DNA from: Thiobacillus sp. UBA6918
GTDB lineage: Bacteria; Pseudomonadota; Gammaproteobacteria; Burkholderiales; Thiobacillaceae
Reading direction: 5' to 3'
Length of the DNA stretch: 9,275 bases
Assembly: GCA_002450925.1 (NCBI GenBank)
Contig: DKAU01000030.1
Location: forward strand, 1-9,275
The position numbers were made by a program, and so were the translations under genes. Below the pieces are notes generated by a model. That model made no database searches, had not been told where the DNA came from, and worked only from the letters and a program-made list of their open reading frames with translations. Positions 6,311 through 9,275 of this stretch are shown one piece after another. Each line of letters opens with the position of its first letter. The stretch's first letter is position 1.

Positions 6311-7668
6311 AGCACAAGAACAAGATATCGAAGACACTGTTGGCAGCGGGTTTGCTGCTTTCTGGGATTTCCAGTGCGCAAACACTCAATCTGCAGCAGG
6401 CAGTAGACATGAGTTTGTCTGCCGATCCCCGCATCAAGGAACGAGAGTACTTGGTAGAGGCGGCCCGTGGGATGCTTGCCGAGGTAAAGGGCAATGAAGG
6501 GTGGCGTATCAGCGCCAATGCGTTCATTGGCCTGACCAAACAGGTCGAGGGGGGGTTTTACCAAGGCGGTGCTTACGTAGGCGATACTCCTCGACGTGAT
6601 GGCGATGACTGGAATGGGCTTTCGGACTGGACCCATATCGAGTTTGCCCTGATCAAGCCGCTCTATACCTTTGGCAAGATTGATGAGTATGGAAAGGCTG
6701 CGCAAGGCAACATCGATATCAAGCGTGGTGATGTGCGCCAGTCACAGGCTGAAACTGTTTTTGATACCAAGCGTGCATACTACGGGTATCTGACCGCTCG
6801 TGACATACGGTTGTTTCTTGAAGACATGCAAAGCCGTCTGGAAGGTTCGATCAACCGGGCTGAACGCGCAATCAAGGATGAGACCGGCGAAGTGACCCAA
6901 GCCGAACTGTATTCCCTGCAGGCAACCAAGGGGATTATTGGTAAATATGTTCATCAGGCTCGTGCGGTGGAAAAAATCAGTTTGGATGGTCTTCGTGTGT
7001 TGACTGGGGTAGGTTTAAACGCGCCATTGTCGGTGGCAGACGAAAGACTTGAGCCTGTAACTTTTCCGGGTGCTGAACTGGCTGATCTTCAGGCCAAGGC
7101 ATTGGTTGATAGACCGGAAGTCCAGCAGCTTGAAGCAGGTCTTAAAGCAAGGCGTGCTCTGGTTGCAGCCAAGAAGGCGGATGGCATGCCGGATATTTAT
7201 GCCGGAGTTGTGGGTAGTTACAGCTATGCATCGCAACGCGACAAACTTGAAAATCCCCATGTATATGATCCGTTCAACGGCGGCGGGCTTACCCCTGTCG
7301 TGGGTATCAAGTGGGATACGGCGTTTGATGTGGCTTCAGCCCGCGTGACGCAGGCCCAGGCCGAGCTTGAAGCTCTGAATCAAAAGAAACAGTTCGCGAT
7401 GAATGGGATTCCCTTTGAAGTAGGTGAGGCCTATGCCAACGCCAAAGCAAATTTCGATGCCCAGAAAGAGTTGTCAGAAGGTGCAGCTTCAGCTCGCCGC
7501 TGGGTGATAGCCTCCATGGCGGACTTTTCGGCAGGGCTTGAAAAGGGCGACAAACTCTCGGATGCGATCAAAACTTACGTACTGGCACAAACCGAATTCC
7601 TGCGCACAGTCAACGACTACAACTTGAACGTTGCGCAAATTGCCAAGCTTACCGGGGAACAGAAGTAA
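6307..7668 (+). CDS. TolC-family outer membrane channel protein within the mla operon
   Basis: 453 residues. A signal peptide (basic MKHKNKISK, hydrophobic core, SSA-Q cleavage near 24/25) is followed by two outer-membrane efflux protein (OEP) halves, about 28-238 and 255-450. Supporting features are L-x-x-A-V-D-M-S-L at 28-37, the strand motif ALIKPLYTFGK at 114-124, the long helices at about 137-232, and the second-half start DRPEVQQLEAGLKARRALVAAKKA at 268-291, which matches the RPE/D-V motif of TolC-like proteins. Family members are trimeric barrels with a periplasmic helical tunnel; the substrate is not predictable. Start: TTG at 6307 overlaps the mlaD stop (TTGA), with AAGGAG (6294-6299) 7 bases upstream, which strongly supports it. 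The position between mlaD and mlaC suggests a role with the Mla system (inference). No membrane fusion protein or RND pump gene lies beside it. Confidence 0.9.
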   Translation: MKHKNKISKTLLAAGLLLSGISSAQTLNLQQAVDMSLSADPRIKEREYLVEAARGMLAEVKGNEGWRISANAFIGLTKQVEGGFYQGGAYVGDTPRRDGDDWNGLSDWTHIEFALIKPLYTFGKIDEYGKAAQGNIDIKRGDVRQSQAETVFDTKRAYYGYLTARDIRLFLEDMQSRLEGSINRAERAIKDETGEVTQAELYSLQATKGIIGKYVHQARAVEKISLDGLRVLTGVGLNAPLSVADERLEPVTFPGAELADLQAKALVDRPEVQQLEAGLKARRALVAAKKADGMPDIYAGVVGSYSYASQRDKLENPHVYDPFNGGGLTPVVGIKWDTAFDVASARVTQAQAELEALNQKKQFAMNGIPFEVGEAYANAKANFDAQKELSEGAASARRWVIASMADFSAGLEKGDKLSDAIKTYVLAQTEFLRTVNDYNLNVAQIAKLTGEQK

Positions 7669-7712
7669 TTCCCTGCGGTCTAGGCATATAACAGAAGGAT
7701 TTGGGAGATCCC

Positions 7713-8417
7713 ATGTTTCGTTTATTCACAACCTTGGCAGTAGGGCTGGTGTCCTTGGCAGTTACTGCTGCGGACCTGCCGCCTGACGTCCTTGCAAGGA
7801 ACACAACCCAGGAAGTGCTGGAGATTTTGCGTGCAGACAAGGATATCCAGGGCGGCAACGTTCAGAAAATCTACGATCTGGTTGAAGACAAGGTGCTGCC
7901 GCATTTTGATTTCAACCGTATGACCCAGCTTGCTCTGGGCAGACACTGGAATAGCGCAACCCCACAGCAGAAGCAATCTCTGGTGAAAGAGTTCCGAGCT
8001 CTGCTGGTGCGTACGTATTCGACTTCACTCACGGCATTCAAGGATCAGAACATCGAATTCAAGCCGTTTTCGATGAGGCCCGATGATACCGAAGTGACAG
8101 TACAGACTGAAGTAAAACAGCCAGGCGGGAAACCCATCCCCATTAATTACGATATGTACAAGACTGCGTTTGGCTGGAAGGTCTATGATGTTTCCATCGA
8201 CAGCGTAAGTCTGGTTATCAACTATCGATCTTCGTTTGCCAGCACCATTCGCCAGAGTGGAATCGATGGTTTGATTTCTACATTGGAGGCGAAGTCCAGA
8301 AGCCTGGACAAACCAGCCAACAGCACCAAGCCCGCTCCTGCAAAGCCAGCAAAGAGCAAGTCTTCGACATCCATGGAGTCATCTGGGGGTGCATTACTGA
8401 ATATTGCCAGCAGATGA
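7713..8417 (+). CDS. mlaC: Periplasmic phospholipid-binding protein MlaC
   Basis: Soluble periplasmic lipid carrier of the MlaC/Ttg2D family that shuttles phospholipid between the MlaFEDB complex and the outer membrane. 234 residues. The signal peptide at about 1-20 ends VTAA-D. The family body includes VEDKVLPHFDFNRMTQLALG at 57-76, LGRHWNSATPQQKQ at 75-88, FRALLVRTYSTSL at 94-106 and GWKVYDVSIDSVSLVINYRSSF at 154-175. RQSGIDGLISTLEAK closes the fold (180-194). The frame is open to a TTG at 7701, but ATG at 7713 starts the signal peptide properly and has GGGAG (7703-7707) 5 bases upstream, so I chose it. Residues 199-222 form a Lys/Ala/Pro/Ser low-complexity tail, absent from the 211-residue E. 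coli protein. The 44-base gap after the TolC gene is the largest in the operon and shows no terminator. Confidence 0.94.
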   Translation: MFRLFTTLAVGLVSLAVTAADLPPDVLARNTTQEVLEILRADKDIQGGNVQKIYDLVEDKVLPHFDFNRMTQLALGRHWNSATPQQKQSLVKEFRALLVRTYSTSLTAFKDQNIEFKPFSMRPDDTEVTVQTEVKQPGGKPIPINYDMYKTAFGWKVYDVSIDSVSLVINYRSSFASTIRQSGIDGLISTLEAKSRSLDKPANSTKPAPAKPAKSKSSTSMESSGGALLNIASR

Positions 8418-8686
8418 TAGAGCGGCTGGAAAATGTCTGCCGCTTGAGCGGTGATGTCACGCTTGAAACCGTTCCGGAGATGCTTGAAAAGATCAGGCCG
8501 CTCATTCATTCTGGGGTCGACTGCCTGGATTGCACTGAAGTAAAAAATGTAGACTCTTCGGCACTGGGTCTTATCCTCGCATGCAAACGTGAGGCTATTG
8601 CCCAGAAAAAAATTCTTAAGCTAACCAATCTTCCTGCCAGCCTCCTCGGCCTGGCATCGCTTTACGGCGTAGCCGACCAGCTATGA
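8414..8686 (+). CDS. mlaB: STAS-domain protein MlaB
   Basis: Small cytoplasmic STAS-domain subunit of MlaFEDB, which binds MlaF and is needed for its assembly and activity. 90 residues, against 97 in E. coli. The STAS pattern is visible: strands VCRLSGDVTLET, then GVDCLDCTEVKNVDSSALGLIL at 34-55. The D47-S48-S49 motif lines up with D-T-G-G of E. coli MlaB, placing S48 where the functionally important Thr52 sits. A final LLGLASLYGVADQL helix resembles TLAKLYNLPADVL. ATG at 8414 overlaps the mlaC stop (ATGA) and the stop overlaps the next ATG in the same way. No independent Shine-Dalgarno site is seen, so translational coupling is likely. Confidence 0.88.
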   Translation: MIERLENVCRLSGDVTLETVPEMLEKIRPLIHSGVDCLDCTEVKNVDSSALGLILACKREAIAQKKILKLTNLPASLLGLASLYGVADQL

Positions 8687-9275
8687 CTGCAGCCCTAAAG
8701 GTTTCAGGCCTGGTCAAGCAGTACCGGCAGGCCCGTGCTTTGGATGGAATCAACCTCGAGGTAGCACAGGGCGAATTCTTTGGCTTGCTTGGACCGAATG
8801 GTGCGGGCAAGACCACGCTCATCAACATCCTTGCCGGCTTGACACGCGCCTCATCAGGTTTTGCCGAGGTGATGGGATTCGATGTCCACCGCGACTATTC
8901 CAAATCTCGGCGTGCGCTTGGCGTGGTACCGCAGGAGCTGGTTTATGACCCATTCTTTTCGGCACGCGAGGTTCTTCGCATGCAGTCAGGTTACTTCGGA
9001 ATCCGCCGGAATGATGACTGGATCGAACATGTTCTGCATAACCTGGGCCTGACACCGCATGCCGACAAGAACATGCGTGCGCTTTCGGGCGGCATGAAGC
9101 GTCGTGTGCTGGTGGCCCAGGCCTTGGTGCACAAACCACCGGTAATTGTTCTGGATGAGCCGACTGCCGGCGTGGATGTGGATTTGCGACAGATGCTCTG
9201 GCAGTTCATCCGCGAACTTAATCGCGAAGGCCATACCATCGTACTGACCACGCATTACCTGGAAGAGGCGGAGAA
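8683..9275 (+). CDS. ABC transporter ATP-binding protein (YadG-like, ABC-2 type), C-terminus beyond window
   Basis: The frame is open from ATG 8683 (ATGA overlap with the mlaB stop) to the window end: 197 codons and no stop. Motifs: Walker A GPNGAGKTT at 37-45, Q-loop Q84, signature LSGGM at 134-138, Walker B VIVLDEP at 154-160 with E159, and H191. GVVPQELVYDPFFSAREVL and LSGGMKRRVLVAQALVHKPP are typical of the CcmA/DrrA/YadG group that pairs with ABC-2 permeases. It is not a second MlaF: it lacks the MlaF hallmarks and C-terminal extension as far as can be seen. From memory of betaproteobacterial gene order, a YadH-like permease followed by bolA and murA genes is expected downstream, but this is outside the window. 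Substrate unknown. Confidence 0.92.
   Translation, partial: MTAALKVSGLVKQYRQARALDGINLEVAQGEFFGLLGPNGAGKTTLINILAGLTRASSGFAEVMGFDVHRDYSKSRRALGVVPQELVYDPFFSAREVLRMQSGYFGIRRNDDWIEHVLHNLGLTPHADKNMRALSGGMKRRVLVAQALVHKPPVIVLDEPTAGVDVDLRQMLWQFIRELNREGHTIVLTTHYLEEAE

Noticed and set aside
7701..7712. TTG at 7701 as the start of mlaC
   Set aside because: The ATG at 7713 begins the signal peptide and has GGGAG at a proper distance; AAGGAT abuts the TTG directly and is too close to serve it.

Overview
The window looks like chromosome from a Gram-negative betaproteobacterium, probably of the Nitrosomonadales type. This rests on moderate GC, an Mla (phospholipid trafficking) operon close in sequence to the E. 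coli one, an appended YadG-like ABC ATPase, and a TPR protein divergent from cysS. Genus is not determinable by eye.

Left part (1-1805): a secreted TPR protein runs off the left edge on the minus strand. It is divergent from cysS (384-1757), a complete cysteinyl-tRNA synthetase with all zinc and active-site motifs. cysS ends at a near-perfect palindromic terminator shared with the convergent gene beyond it.

Middle part (1806-3727): two minus-strand genes encode exported, methionine-rich proteins of an unrecognised type. Each is built from about 13-14 tandem 12/13-residue units of the form D/E/N-P-x-x-Y-x-x-W-M. The order of 13- and 12-residue spacings is the same in both over the first twelve intervals, so they are whole-gene paralogues. 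Each has a strong Shine-Dalgarno site, a signal peptide, its own terminator and an AT-rich upstream region with short direct repeats sharing a TATACG core. This is the least explained part of the window. A short DUF72-like gene (3728-4189) follows on the plus strand.

Right part (4254-9275): mlaF, mlaE and mlaD, then a TolC-family outer membrane protein, then mlaC, mlaB and the start of a second ABC ATPase, packed with 4-base stop/start overlaps or short gaps. MlaF, MlaE, MlaD and MlaB form the inner-membrane ABC complex and MlaC is the periplasmic lipid carrier. In E. coli the outer-membrane partner is the lipoprotein MlaA, encoded elsewhere. Here no MlaA is seen, and a TolC-like channel sits between mlaD and mlaC, suggesting (inference) a different outer-membrane partner. 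Several starts are non-ATG (TTG for mlaF and the TolC gene, GTG for mlaE).
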